Positions 16,801 through 24,710 of a stretch of DNA of 64,000 nucleotides are shown in pieces (positions within the stretch are counted from its first letter, which is position 1; every line of letters begins with the position of its first letter). The notes under the pieces were generated by a model. It saw nothing but the letters and a program-made list of their open reading frames with translations. It was not told the DNA's origin and did not search any database. This stretch comes from JAICXG01 sp036494545 (GTDB taxonomy: Bacteria; Verrucomicrobiota; Verrucomicrobiia; Chthoniobacterales; UBA10450). The stretch lies in contig DASXOB010000007.1 of NCBI GenBank assembly GCA_036494545.1, positions 248,001 to 312,000 of the forward strand. The letters run 5' to 3'. The translations under genes and the position numbers were made by a program.

Positions 16801-17520
16801 TCACTCATTCCTTGGGATAGAAAAAAGCACATGACCACGCTCCACCCGCCCTCCATGGTTGAGAATTACCTTATGAATTCCGGGCGTATAATAGTGTCCT
16901 TGGTAGGCGGCGTTGAGCTCAAAAAAAATCCGGCCTCCCGGATTCAGGCGTCGCTTCAGGTCGTTCAGGAAAAAATTCCAATCTTGGTCGTCCCATCGCC
17001 AGGTATCTTCTCGGCCGCCATGAAAGGCTGTGGCAAACGCAGTGATGAGATCAAACTTTCTTCCGAACTCAGGTAGCCTTGTCTGATTCCTAATTTCATA
17101 GATGATGCGGTTAACGCCTAGAAGCTCGACAAGCCGGTCGAAGAGAGGAATGCCACCGACGTCAAGTCCAAGGCCATGATGGCCGAGGGACTGAGTAACA
17201 AAAAGAAAGAAGCCGCCGCCGCATCCTAGATCCAATATCTCCAAGGGCTGAAGCCGGTGGAGATTCAAATCCTGCGCGCGTTGGATGTTTTGACGCAAAT
17301 GCTTTCTTACGTCGAGGTACTTCGCGTAATGGCGCCACAAGCTTGGCGAGTCCACGGGCGGGAGCCCGTAACGTGCCTGAATCTCCTGCAGTCGATTTTG
17401 GTCGAGCTGTGCGAACAAGAGCTTGAGCGACACAGGATGCAGCCTCCGCTGCAGGCGACGCCAGGCACGCCGGTAAGTGAGTGGCCGACCGACCTTCGCA
17501 ATCGATTCCGATAGCTTCAA
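16801..17520 (-). CDS. Class I SAM-dependent methyltransferase
   Basis: 239 residues. The SAM-binding motif I is ILDLGCGGGFFLFV near residue 94, followed by GLGLDVGG (motif II acidic position) and LNPGGRIFFEL (motif IV/V region). The N-terminus is basic and Arg-rich (RRAWRRLQRRLHP). The acceptor is unknown; pairing with the sulfotransferase downstream suggests sugar or glycan modification. ATG 17520 has AAGG seven bases upstream. Confidence 0.85.
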   Translation of the reverse strand: MKLSESIAKVGRPLTYRRAWRRLQRRLHPVSLKLLFAQLDQNRLQEIQARYGLPPVDSPSLWRHYAKYLDVRKHLRQNIQRAQDLNLHRLQPLEILDLGCGGGFFLFVTQSLGHHGLGLDVGGIPLFDRLVELLGVNRIIYEIRNQTRLPEFGRKFDLITAFATAFHGGREDTWRWDDQDWNFFLNDLKRRLNPGGRIFFELNAAYQGHYYTPGIHKVILNHGGRVERGHVLFSIPRNE

Positions 17521-17875
17521 TGATTAACCTTAGCTCCTTGATGGTGATGACAATCTTGAATCTATCATTTTCGAGTCGGGCATCGCCTATCGAAGAAGAA
17601 GAAGAAGAAACGCCGGCTGTTTTCCAGATATTTTGTTTCATCTGCTTTTAGTGAGCAAGCCGTCTCATTGAAGCTGGGAGTGGCGCCGAGAAGACGATAA
17701 TCGCGAGAGCATCCCGCTAGCTTGCGACCATCTACTAGCACCCGAAGGGGAGGTCGATCGAGATCGCTGAGAAGTGTTCCAACTCTCTTACCCGTCAGAG
17801 GCCTAATCCACGACCCGATCCGTGCATCAGGCGCGCTGGCACGAAGACTGCTGATTATAGAAATCATAATTAGCT
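17521..17875. other. Gap with possible glycosyltransferase remnant and GAA repeat
   Basis: No convincing gene. A leftward open frame (17867 down to 17565) contains LRVLVDGRKLAG, which resembles the N-terminal strand-loop of family 4 glycosyltransferases, but nothing typical follows and the frame ends in poly-Phe encoded by six tandem GAA units (plus strand, 17592-17609). If real it would be a relic of a glycan cluster with the methyltransferase and sulfotransferase. Confidence 0.3.
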
Positions 17876-18454
17876 ATGATTTTTGTCAGCATCAATCCGT
17901 TTGCGCTTAAGCGCTTCTTTTTCTTCCTTCTCGCCGCCATTGGTCTCTCTTGTCTCTCTTGTTTTGGACAGTCTGTCCTTCTTAGCGTGAAGAACACGCC
18001 GTATGATCGGCAAATGATCCGAATCCGGCCCTTTCTCAGTTCGGCTCAGGCTCGCCCGACCGAAGATCTTTCGTTGGGCCTGGTGAATCTCTGGATGGGC
18101 AACCTGCGCTGCATTCCATATGGTTTCACTCCCCAATGGAAGACACCCGAGGAGACCGAGTCTGGAGCGCCGGCGGACTGCAAGGCAAAAGCGGTCGCCC
18201 TTTATGAGCGAATGCAGGCTCACGGGGCGAAAAATCTGCGGCTTGTCATCGGGAAGCGTACTCCCCGAAGCCGCTCGACACATGCCTGGCTAGAATGGGA
18301 TACACCAACCGCCAACTATGTCCTCGATCCAACATTCAACTGGCGAGCGTGCCGTATTGAAGACTTCAGCCAAGGGGATTACGTGGCGTATTTCGCCTTC
18401 GAAGGAGCAAGAAAGTTTCGCGTCGCTCAGACGTCGCTCGTGGCTCAGAATTAG
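17876..18454 (+). CDS. Secreted transglutaminase-like cysteine proteinase (putative)
   Basis: 192 residues with a strongly hydrophobic signal sequence (FFFFLLAAIGLSCLSC), possibly a lipoprotein. Three segments fit the Cys-His-Asp triad of bacterial transglutaminase-like cysteine proteinases: APADCKAKAVALYERM (Cys on a helix), STHAWLEW (His) and NYVLDPTFNW (Asp). That order and spacing match BTLCP-type proteins, some of which process LapA-like adhesins; no such adhesin or LapD partner is in view. Substrate unknown. ATG 17876 is the only sensible start. Confidence 0.7.
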   Translation: MIFVSINPFALKRFFFFLLAAIGLSCLSCFGQSVLLSVKNTPYDRQMIRIRPFLSSAQARPTEDLSLGLVNLWMGNLRCIPYGFTPQWKTPEETESGAPADCKAKAVALYERMQAHGAKNLRLVIGKRTPRSRSTHAWLEWDTPTANYVLDPTFNWRACRIEDFSQGDYVAYFAFEGARKFRVAQTSLVAQN

Positions 18455-18721
18455 GTCAAATCGCGCCGCGGCTTAAGCGCGGTCTGTTGATCGTTCTTTT
18501 CATCCTGGCAAAGCGGAAGTGTCGCGCGGGAATCGTTTGTCCGAGGATACCGCCTGATGAAAAGCGCAGCTGTTGTGATTTCACGCCTTTGGAATTCGAG
18601 GCCCACGATGCACAAATGTTTTCGTTGGAAGCTTGGAAGAAATCTTGCATTGTTGGCGAGATTTTGGTTGCCAAGAAACAGGCAATTTTCTAGTCTGATT
18701 TTTTGCAGATATGGAAATTAT

Positions 18722-20101
18722 ATGAAGACGCCCGCCTTTTCCCGCTGTTCCAAATGGTTCGCCTTCTCACTCATTGCCGCCACGCCTTCGTTCGCGGTCT
18801 GCGCTGATGTTGTGCTCCAGAAAGCGCCACCACTTACCGTTCGTCAAGCACCAGCCTATCCGGAAAATTTGGCGCGATATCACTTCGGCGCCGATGTGAA
18901 GGCCATGCCGCAAAGCGTCCCGTTAACGAAACTTCAACTGAGCTCGTACTCTCAGGACAACAACACTGCAGAGGCGGCTTTACTTTGCGACGATCCTACG
19001 ACCGGCTACAAATTGCCGGTCGGCCGTTCCAGCCTTTTTGTCTCTCTAGCCAACATCGAGAACATCGAAAGTCTGTCGTTTCTCAATCGCGGAGCGGTGG
19101 GCGACTATACCATCGCCGTGTCCAATGCAGACGTCCCTGCAAATAGTCCGGAATGGCGAACGGTCGGTAAAGGCACGATTGTGGACGGAGCGGTTTCGCC
19201 AAGGGTTGGTCCCGGTGAAGCCAAATATATTAAGGTCGACTTTAACTTAACGAGCCCCGGTCGGATCGCGTCCTTTGGAGTATATGCGACCCCGGCGCTT
19301 TCTGACTTTACCATGCCGCGGCCGCGCAAAGCGTCCTTCGCCGAGACTTCCTCGAGCTTCGCCCTGATCAATTTCAACTTCAGCGATCTGCATGCGCGGG
19401 CGCGCGGGCTGTATGTCAGTTCGGGCGAACTGGATCAGGTTAACAACATGATCGACGACCAGCCGGCAACCGTTTATGATTTTGCCGCTGATGACGCAGC
19501 GCCCGTCGCTGTGATCGATCTTGGCCGAGAACGTAACGTCAGCCGTATGGCGGCGATTTACTCGCAACAACCAGGCACCGTCGATTTCTATGTTCTGCGC
19601 AGCCTGCCTGGCGATCTTCCCGCCGAGCAATCCAACATGCGGCCAATCTCAAACGTCGGCCAGCTCGTCGATTTGCCCGTCGCCTTAAAGCTCGGCGAAC
19701 AGGACTTGGAAAAATTGAAGCCGGTCGGTTCGGTCGTGAGTGCCGGTGAAGGCCACGCTTCAATTGACTTTCCGGCGGTGACTGGCCGCTACATCATGCT
19801 TAAGTGGCATCCAGCCAGCATGAAGAATGGAGCTTTCTCTATTGCCCAGGTTGCCGCATTCGGACCTTCCAAGGCGAGCGCGACCAAACCGAACGGTGAG
19901 GAGCAAGCGGCTGCCTTTAATGACGGCAAGCAGGTTTTCGACGGCAAGAGTACCCTTGATGGTAAGGAAGCACTGGCCGAGGGGCCGGAAGCACTGGGCG
20001 AAGGGCCGCCTGCGGAAGGTCCGCCGCCTTCTCTGCCGCCAGGGGTGCCGTTTACCTTTATTCCACAGGTTCCACCGGTCGTCACTCCGGTTAGTCCCTG
20101 A
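18722..20101 (+). CDS. Secreted protein with F5/8-type-C-like domains (putative)
   Basis: About 459 residues from ATG 18722, which has GGAAA upstream and starts a signal peptide (WFAFSLIAATPSFAVCA); the frame is open further upstream but without coding character. Two modules each have the pattern of a galactose-binding/discoidin fold: LLCDDPTTGYKLPVGRSS and MIDDQPATVYDFAADDAAP lead into VIDLGRERNVSRMA, then strands ending in GRYIMLKWHP. The last 70 residues are acidic then Pro-rich. Ligand unknown; fold assignment is inference. Confidence 0.6.
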   Translation: MKTPAFSRCSKWFAFSLIAATPSFAVCADVVLQKAPPLTVRQAPAYPENLARYHFGADVKAMPQSVPLTKLQLSSYSQDNNTAEAALLCDDPTTGYKLPVGRSSLFVSLANIENIESLSFLNRGAVGDYTIAVSNADVPANSPEWRTVGKGTIVDGAVSPRVGPGEAKYIKVDFNLTSPGRIASFGVYATPALSDFTMPRPRKASFAETSSSFALINFNFSDLHARARGLYVSSGELDQVNNMIDDQPATVYDFAADDAAPVAVIDLGRERNVSRMAAIYSQQPGTVDFYVLRSLPGDLPAEQSNMRPISNVGQLVDLPVALKLGEQDLEKLKPVGSVVSAGEGHASIDFPAVTGRYIMLKWHPASMKNGAFSIAQVAAFGPSKASATKPNGEEQAAAFNDGKQVFDGKSTLDGKEALAEGPEALGEGPPAEGPPPSLPPGVPFTFIPQVPPVVTPVSP

Positions 20102-20128
20102 TCGCCGAACGAACTTCGATTGCGAGGG

Positions 20129-20165
20129 CCCGCCCGCTGACGTTTATGCGCCGGTGGGCGGGTTT
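20129..20165 (+). terminator. Intrinsic terminator after secreted protein gene
   Basis: CCCGCCC (20129-20135) pairs with GGGCGGG (20156-20162) and is followed by TTT. It lies 28 bases after the stop of the secreted protein and in the gap to convergent tsf. Confidence 0.65.
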
Positions 20166-20241
20166 CGCGCTTTGGCGCCGGACAAAGAGAAGGATGGATC
20201 TGCCGATTTGAGGACCGTCGGAAGCGTGCAGGCGACGCTCG

Positions 20242-20871
20242 CTATGTGGAGGCAGCTGGAGGCGGAGTTGGCTCCTGGCCGAGGGGCTCTCCGACGGAAT
20301 AACGAGTGAACCGCCGGATGACGATGTTTTCACCGATCTCGGCGATTTTTGACGCGATCAGTTCCTTGATCGTCTGGTCCGGATTTTTGATGAAACCTTG
20401 TTCGAGCAGACAGACGGTGCTGTAGAATTTGTCGAGTTTTCCTTCGACGATTTTTGCCATCACGTTTTCCGGTTTGCCTTTCACCTGCGCGGCATAGATA
20501 GCCCGTTCGGACTCAACCAAAGCGGCTGGCACTTCATCGCGGCTTACATAGAGGGGCTGAGCAGCAGCGATATGCAGTGTGATGTCTTTCACGAAAGCGC
20601 GAAAGCCTTCGTTCTTGGCCACGAAATCGGTCTCGCAATTGACTTCAACCAGAACGCCCACCTTGCCTTGGAGGTGAATATAGGAAGCAACGATGCCTTC
20701 CTTGGTCGCCCGTGAAGACTTCTTGTTCGCGCTCGCGATCCCTTTGGTGCGAAGGAGCGTTTCGGCTTTGTCTAGGTCCCCGCCCGCTTCGGCCAGCGCG
20801 CGTTTGCAGTCCATAAAACCCGCGTTGGTTTTCTCGCGTAGTTGCTTAACGGTCTGAGGATTAATTTCCAT
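20242..20871 (-). CDS. tsf: Elongation factor Ts
   Basis: Guanine-nucleotide exchange factor for EF-Tu. The N-terminal UBA-like part has VKQLREKTNAGFMDCKRALAEAGGD and the core carries VEVNCETDFVAKNEGF, both diagnostic. About 209 residues, a short-form EF-Ts. ATG 20871 (MEINPQTVKQL) is chosen; the 43-codon upstream extension overlaps rpsB and lacks family similarity. The C-terminus has a short tail ending PPPAAST. It lies 94 bases downstream of rpsB in the usual rpsB-tsf order. Confidence 0.95.
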   Translation of the reverse strand: MEINPQTVKQLREKTNAGFMDCKRALAEAGGDLDKAETLLRTKGIASANKKSSRATKEGIVASYIHLQGKVGVLVEVNCETDFVAKNEGFRAFVKDITLHIAAAQPLYVSRDEVPAALVESERAIYAAQVKGKPENVMAKIVEGKLDKFYSTVCLLEQGFIKNPDQTIKELIASKIAEIGENIVIRRFTRYSVGEPLGQEPTPPPAAST

Positions 20872-20965
20872 GGATGAAAAAAGGTAAGAATTGTTGGTGG
20901 AGAAGTTGAGCGGAAACAGAGTCGGAGTCTCGCAACCCTCGACTAGCGACTTCCCAGCTCCGCCG

Positions 20966-21697
20966 TTAGGCGGACACGCCGGCCATCTCGACTTCTGCAC
21001 GCAGCCGCGCTTCGCTGCTCGCCGATACGATCGCGTCGACGAGTTTTTGCAGCATCACGCGAATGGCGCGAATCGCGTCGTCGTTGCCGGGAATCGGAAA
21101 GTCGATAATCTCGGGATCGGCATTCGTGTCGACGATCGCGACCGTCTGAATGCCGAGTCGGCGGGCCTCATTGACTGCGTTCTGCTCGCGCGTCGTGTCA
21201 ATGATGATGAGTGCGTCCGGAAGCTGGGCCATGTCAAGAATACCTTCGAGATTGCGCCGCAGTTTCGCCGCTTCGCGATTGAGGGCGGCCAGTTCCTGTT
21301 TGCCCATCTTTTTGTAATCGGGCGATGCTTCGATCTGCTCAATGAATTTCAGGCGACCGATGCTTTTCCGAATCGTGCTGAGATTCGTCAAAGTGCCTCC
21401 GAGCCAGCGTTGATTCACATAGAATTGACCGCAAGCCAGAGCCGCTTCCTTGACTGCCTCCTGCGCCTGCTTCTTGCAGCCAACAAAAAGAATCTTTCCT
21501 CCACGCTGCGCCACTTCCTGGAGAAACTCAGTCGCGCGCTGCAACTGTTTCACCGTCTCATCTAGATTGATGAGGTAGATCGCGTTGCGCCGCTCGAAAA
21601 TGAAGGGCTTCATCTTCGGGTTCCAGCGTTTGGTTTGATGGCCAAAATGGACTCCCGCTTCAAGCAGTTCGGGAACAAGTTCAACGGTATTTGCCAT
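20966..21697 (-). CDS. rpsB: 30S ribosomal protein S2
   Basis: 243-residue small-subunit protein. LLEAGVHFGHQTKRWNPKM at the N-terminus, GGKILFVGCKKQAQEAV and NQRWLGGTLTN are unmistakable. Followed on the same strand by tsf. A possible -35 TTGACG lies about 75 bases upstream on the minus strand but its -10 is unclear. The TAA stop is in a one-mismatch 9-mer copy (CCGTTAGGC, 20963-20971). Confidence 0.97.
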   Translation of the reverse strand: MANTVELVPELLEAGVHFGHQTKRWNPKMKPFIFERRNAIYLINLDETVKQLQRATEFLQEVAQRGGKILFVGCKKQAQEAVKEAALACGQFYVNQRWLGGTLTNLSTIRKSIGRLKFIEQIEASPDYKKMGKQELAALNREAAKLRRNLEGILDMAQLPDALIIIDTTREQNAVNEARRLGIQTVAIVDTNADPEIIDFPIPGNDDAIRAIRVMLQKLVDAIVSASSEARLRAEVEMAGVSA

Positions 21698-21866
21698 AGG
21701 TAAAAGCCGCTAGCCGAATTGGCACAGCGGGTTGGGAAGATGCTACAGCAGTAGAGATTCGGCAACCGTCAATTTCGGCAGCGAGGATTGAGGCGCTAGG
21801 GCGGCGCACGAGATCAACGGCAAGCACAAGTTGACAGTAAAAATTCTATCTCAGTTTGAGCCCAGA

Positions 21867-22349
21867 TTACCACTCGGAATTGCTGTCGCTGATCAATTGC
21901 TGAAGTATGGGGAAACGCATCTCACCATAATTCAAAGCGTAGCGAAGATCACCGCCTTTGAAGATCCAAGTTGTGGGAATCCAACTCACCGGCAACCCCT
22001 CGAATTGCCTGATGCGACCGGCGCCGCGCGGGCCCGGATCTGCCAGGATTGTCACGTTAGGCCCATTCGCTAGGCCGTAGCTGGCCAGAAGGCCTCGACC
22101 GTCATCGCCGCTGTTCCAGACTGAGACGAAGTAAAACTTCACCGTGGGATTGTCTTTCACTGTCTTGGTCCAACCGCCGCTTTTTAGTTCGGATTTGCAA
22201 TTGCCACACCACGGCGCCCAGAGGTGAACCACCGTGAGAGCGGGAGCTTTGATCGCCTCAGTGACTTGTTGCTCGGCAGGGGATGCACCGCGCGCAATCA
22301 CTGAGAGAATCATCGCGGCAAAAAGCGCACTGAAGAGATGCTTTGTCAT
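21867..22349 (-). CDS. Exported thioredoxin-like protein (TlpA/ResA type)
   Basis: 160 residues: signal peptide (KHLFSALFAAMILSVIARG), then a thioredoxin fold with the redox motif WAPWCGNCKSE (CGNC) near residue 47 and a cis-Pro region PVSWIPTTWIFKGGD. Likely a periplasmic thiol-disulfide protein; partner unknown. The last strand is short, so it is a minimal thioredoxin fold. It is preceded on the same strand by a hypothetical gene (37-bp gap), with which it may be co-transcribed. Confidence 0.85.
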   Translation of the reverse strand: MTKHLFSALFAAMILSVIARGASPAEQQVTEAIKAPALTVVHLWAPWCGNCKSELKSGGWTKTVKDNPTVKFYFVSVWNSGDDGRGLLASYGLANGPNVTILADPGPRGAGRIRQFEGLPVSWIPTTWIFKGGDLRYALNYGEMRFPILQQLISDSNSEW

Positions 22350-22386
22350 TTGTTTGAATCACGGTGACCCGGTCTGGAGCGACCGA

Positions 22387-22725
22387 TCAGTCGAACTCCG
22401 GATTTGATTGCAGCCAACTCGCCTCAGGCTTCAAGCCTTTCGCGATTGCCGCATTGTAAACGCATACAAGTCCACTCACCACGCTTTGCAGGGCCTCGCC
22501 ATCCTCCGTCTGGTCCTCGCAGGCGGCTTGCTCCTGCTTGTCCAATCCCGGCACCGAAATGAAATGACTTTGCCTGACAACCACCGTGCTGGAGTGAATG
22601 CCGTCATACAGGCGGAGCGTAATTCCGACGGGAATATCCCGCAGGTGAAACTTAAACTCCGATCGGAAAGACATCGGCTCGCGAATCGCCGGGTCGGTCA
22701 TTGCCTCGCTAGTGCTCCAACTCAT
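22387..22725 (-). CDS. Hypothetical protein, 112 aa
   Basis: Not recognised. A soluble protein with a strand-rich N-terminal half (FRSEFKFHLRDIPVGITLRLY, TVVVRQSHFISVPG) and an acidic then helical C-terminal half. No signal peptide. ATG 22725 is used; ATG 22701 (MTDPAIREP) is an alternative. It is divergent from rpsA and directly upstream of the thioredoxin-like gene. Confidence 0.55.
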   Translation of the reverse strand: MSWSTSEAMTDPAIREPMSFRSEFKFHLRDIPVGITLRLYDGIHSSTVVVRQSHFISVPGLDKQEQAACEDQTEDGEALQSVVSGLVCVYNAAIAKGLKPEASWLQSNPEFD

Positions 22726-22781
22726 AAGTGCACAAAACTATAGGCAGCGCGATGGGGGATCAAACTCATTCTGGCTCGCAG

Positions 22782-22810
22782 TTGACCCCGCCTGAGAACG
22801 TTGCTACTTT
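22782..22810 (+). promoter_or_regulatory. sigma70-type promoter for rpsA
   Basis: TTGACC (22782-22787), 17-base spacer, TACTTT (22805-22810), about 85 bases before the rpsA start. Spacing is ideal and each hexamer has one or two mismatches. It leaves a 5' leader of roughly 75 nt, room for S1 autoregulation, though I see no specific structure. Confidence 0.65.
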
Positions 22811-22894
22811 CCCTCCCTTTTCCGCGGGGACAGCGAGCGAGGAACGCCGCTGCTTTCAAACAGCCAGCCCGCCACCAAGAGAGTCTACACCGAT

Positions 22895-24577
22895 ATGTTG
22901 CAAATGCAGGATTTGATGTCGAAGTCGATGCGAGACTTCAAGGAAGGCAGTATCGTCAAGGGACGCATTTTGGAAATCCGTCCGCGCGAAGTGTTGGTGG
23001 ACATCGGCTACAAATCCGAAGGCATCATTCCGATCTCGGAGTTCGATGATATTGAATCGCTCGAGGTGGGTGACGAAGTGGAAGTGCTCCTCGAGCGTCT
23101 CGAAAATGACGAAGGCATGGTCGTGCTCTCGAAAGAGAAAGCGGCCTATCGGCAGAATTGGAACAAGATCGCGCAGGTCTTTGCCGGAGACGGACTCATC
23201 AAGGGTAAAGTGAAGTCGGTCGTAAAAGGAGGTCTGATGGTCAACATTGGCGTGGAGGCTTTCCTGCCCGCCTCGCAAATCGACATCGTCCCGCCGCGTG
23301 ACCTCCAACAATTTGTCGGCAACACCTACGATTTTAAAATCGTCAAAATCAATGACGACCGGAAAAATGTCGTTCTCAGCCGCCGCGAGCTCATCGAGCA
23401 GGAGCGAAGTGAGAAGCGCCAGAAGTTCCTGGAAGGCGTGAAGGTCGGCGACACTGTCACAGGCACCGTCAAAAACCTCACCGACTTCGGTGCCTTCATC
23501 GATCTTGGTGGAATGGATGGCCTCTTGCATATCACCGACATGACTTGGGGCCGACTCGGTCATCCGAGCGAGCTGCTCAAGGTGGGGCAGCAACTGGACG
23601 TGCTTGTCCTCGACATCAACAAGGAGAAAGAGCGAGTCTCGTTAGGCCTGAAGCAGACGCAGAAAAATCCGTGGGACCAGATCGAAGAGCGCTTCCCCGC
23701 TGGACAAAAGGTAAAAGGAAAAATCACCAATCTCGTTCCTTATGGAGCTTTCGTGGAATTGGAAGAAGGCGTCGAAGGCCTGATCCATGTCTCCGAGCTG
23801 TCTTGGACCAAACGCATCATGCGCCCTTCCGACATCCTCACCGTCGGACAGGAAATCGAAGCCGTTGTTCTCGGCGTGAATAAGGAAGAGCAAAAGATTT
23901 CGTTAGGCCTGCGCCAGCTTGAATCTAATCCATGGGACGAGATCGAGAAGAAGTTCACTATCGGCAGCCGCGTCAAAGGCCACATCCGCAATATGACTGC
24001 CTACGGTGCCTTTGTGGAATTGGAAGACGGCATCGACGGCATGATCCACGTGTCCGACCTAAGTTGGACGCGCAAGATCAACCATCCGATGGAGGTCTTT
24101 AAGAAAGGCGAGGAAGTCGAAGCCGAAGTCATCGACATCGACAAAACCAATCAGCGCATCAGCTTGGGTATCAAACAACTTTCCGACGATCCTTGGAAGA
24201 ACATCGATGAGAAATACAAGATCGGTGACCTCGTTACCGGCAAAGTGACCAAGCTGGCCAGCTTCGGCGCCTTTGTTCAATTGCAAGACGACATCGACGG
24301 TTTGGTCCACATTTCGCAATTAAGCGAAGATCATGTCGCAAAAGTGAAGGACGTGCTCAAGGTGGGGCAGGAAGTCGAAGCGCGCGTTATCAAAGTAGAC
24401 AAAGTCGAACGCCGCATCGGCCTCTCGATCAAGGCCGCAAATTACTCGGAAGAAGAGCTGCGGCGGGAGTCGGAAGCTTTCGACAATTTACGTCCTGGTG
24501 AAGACATGGTTGGCTTGGAGAAAGCTTTCGAAGCTGCCGAGGAAGATTACCGCCCCGGCGAGGGCAAGAAAAAGTAG
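22895..24577 (+). CDS. rpsA: 30S ribosomal protein S1
   Basis: mRNA-binding ribosomal protein with six S1 (OB-fold) repeats, at about residues 17-85, 103-170, 188-256, 273-343, 360-430 and 447-516. Repeats 3-6 share the GAFV(Q/E)L...GLIHVS-type core. 560 residues is the usual length for six-domain S1. ATG 22895 is used; ATGs at 22904 and 22916 are possible. The C-terminus is acidic then Lys-rich (EGKKK). Two TCGTTAGGC copies (23639, 23900) encode the same SLG in consecutive repeats. Confidence 0.95.
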   Translation: MLQMQDLMSKSMRDFKEGSIVKGRILEIRPREVLVDIGYKSEGIIPISEFDDIESLEVGDEVEVLLERLENDEGMVVLSKEKAAYRQNWNKIAQVFAGDGLIKGKVKSVVKGGLMVNIGVEAFLPASQIDIVPPRDLQQFVGNTYDFKIVKINDDRKNVVLSRRELIEQERSEKRQKFLEGVKVGDTVTGTVKNLTDFGAFIDLGGMDGLLHITDMTWGRLGHPSELLKVGQQLDVLVLDINKEKERVSLGLKQTQKNPWDQIEERFPAGQKVKGKITNLVPYGAFVELEEGVEGLIHVSELSWTKRIMRPSDILTVGQEIEAVVLGVNKEEQKISLGLRQLESNPWDEIEKKFTIGSRVKGHIRNMTAYGAFVELEDGIDGMIHVSDLSWTRKINHPMEVFKKGEEVEAEVIDIDKTNQRISLGIKQLSDDPWKNIDEKYKIGDLVTGKVTKLASFGAFVQLQDDIDGLVHISQLSEDHVAKVKDVLKVGQEVEARVIKVDKVERRIGLSIKAANYSEEELRRESEAFDNLRPGEDMVGLEKAFEAAEEDYRPGEGKKK

Positions 24578-24710
24578 TCGCGTCGCGAGAAGCTTTTTCG
24601 GCGGGAGATCTGTTCCGCGACGGATGAGGTGCGGCGTAATTTTGGCGACTTCGCTCTTGGTATTGCCGTCGCGAGACATCCGCAATCTCATCAAGGCCCG
24701 AAACAAGCCG

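Noticed and set aside
17592..17609. Six tandem GAA units as a phase-variable repeat
   Set aside because: It lies in a gap outside any convincing gene and promoter, so there is nothing for it to switch.
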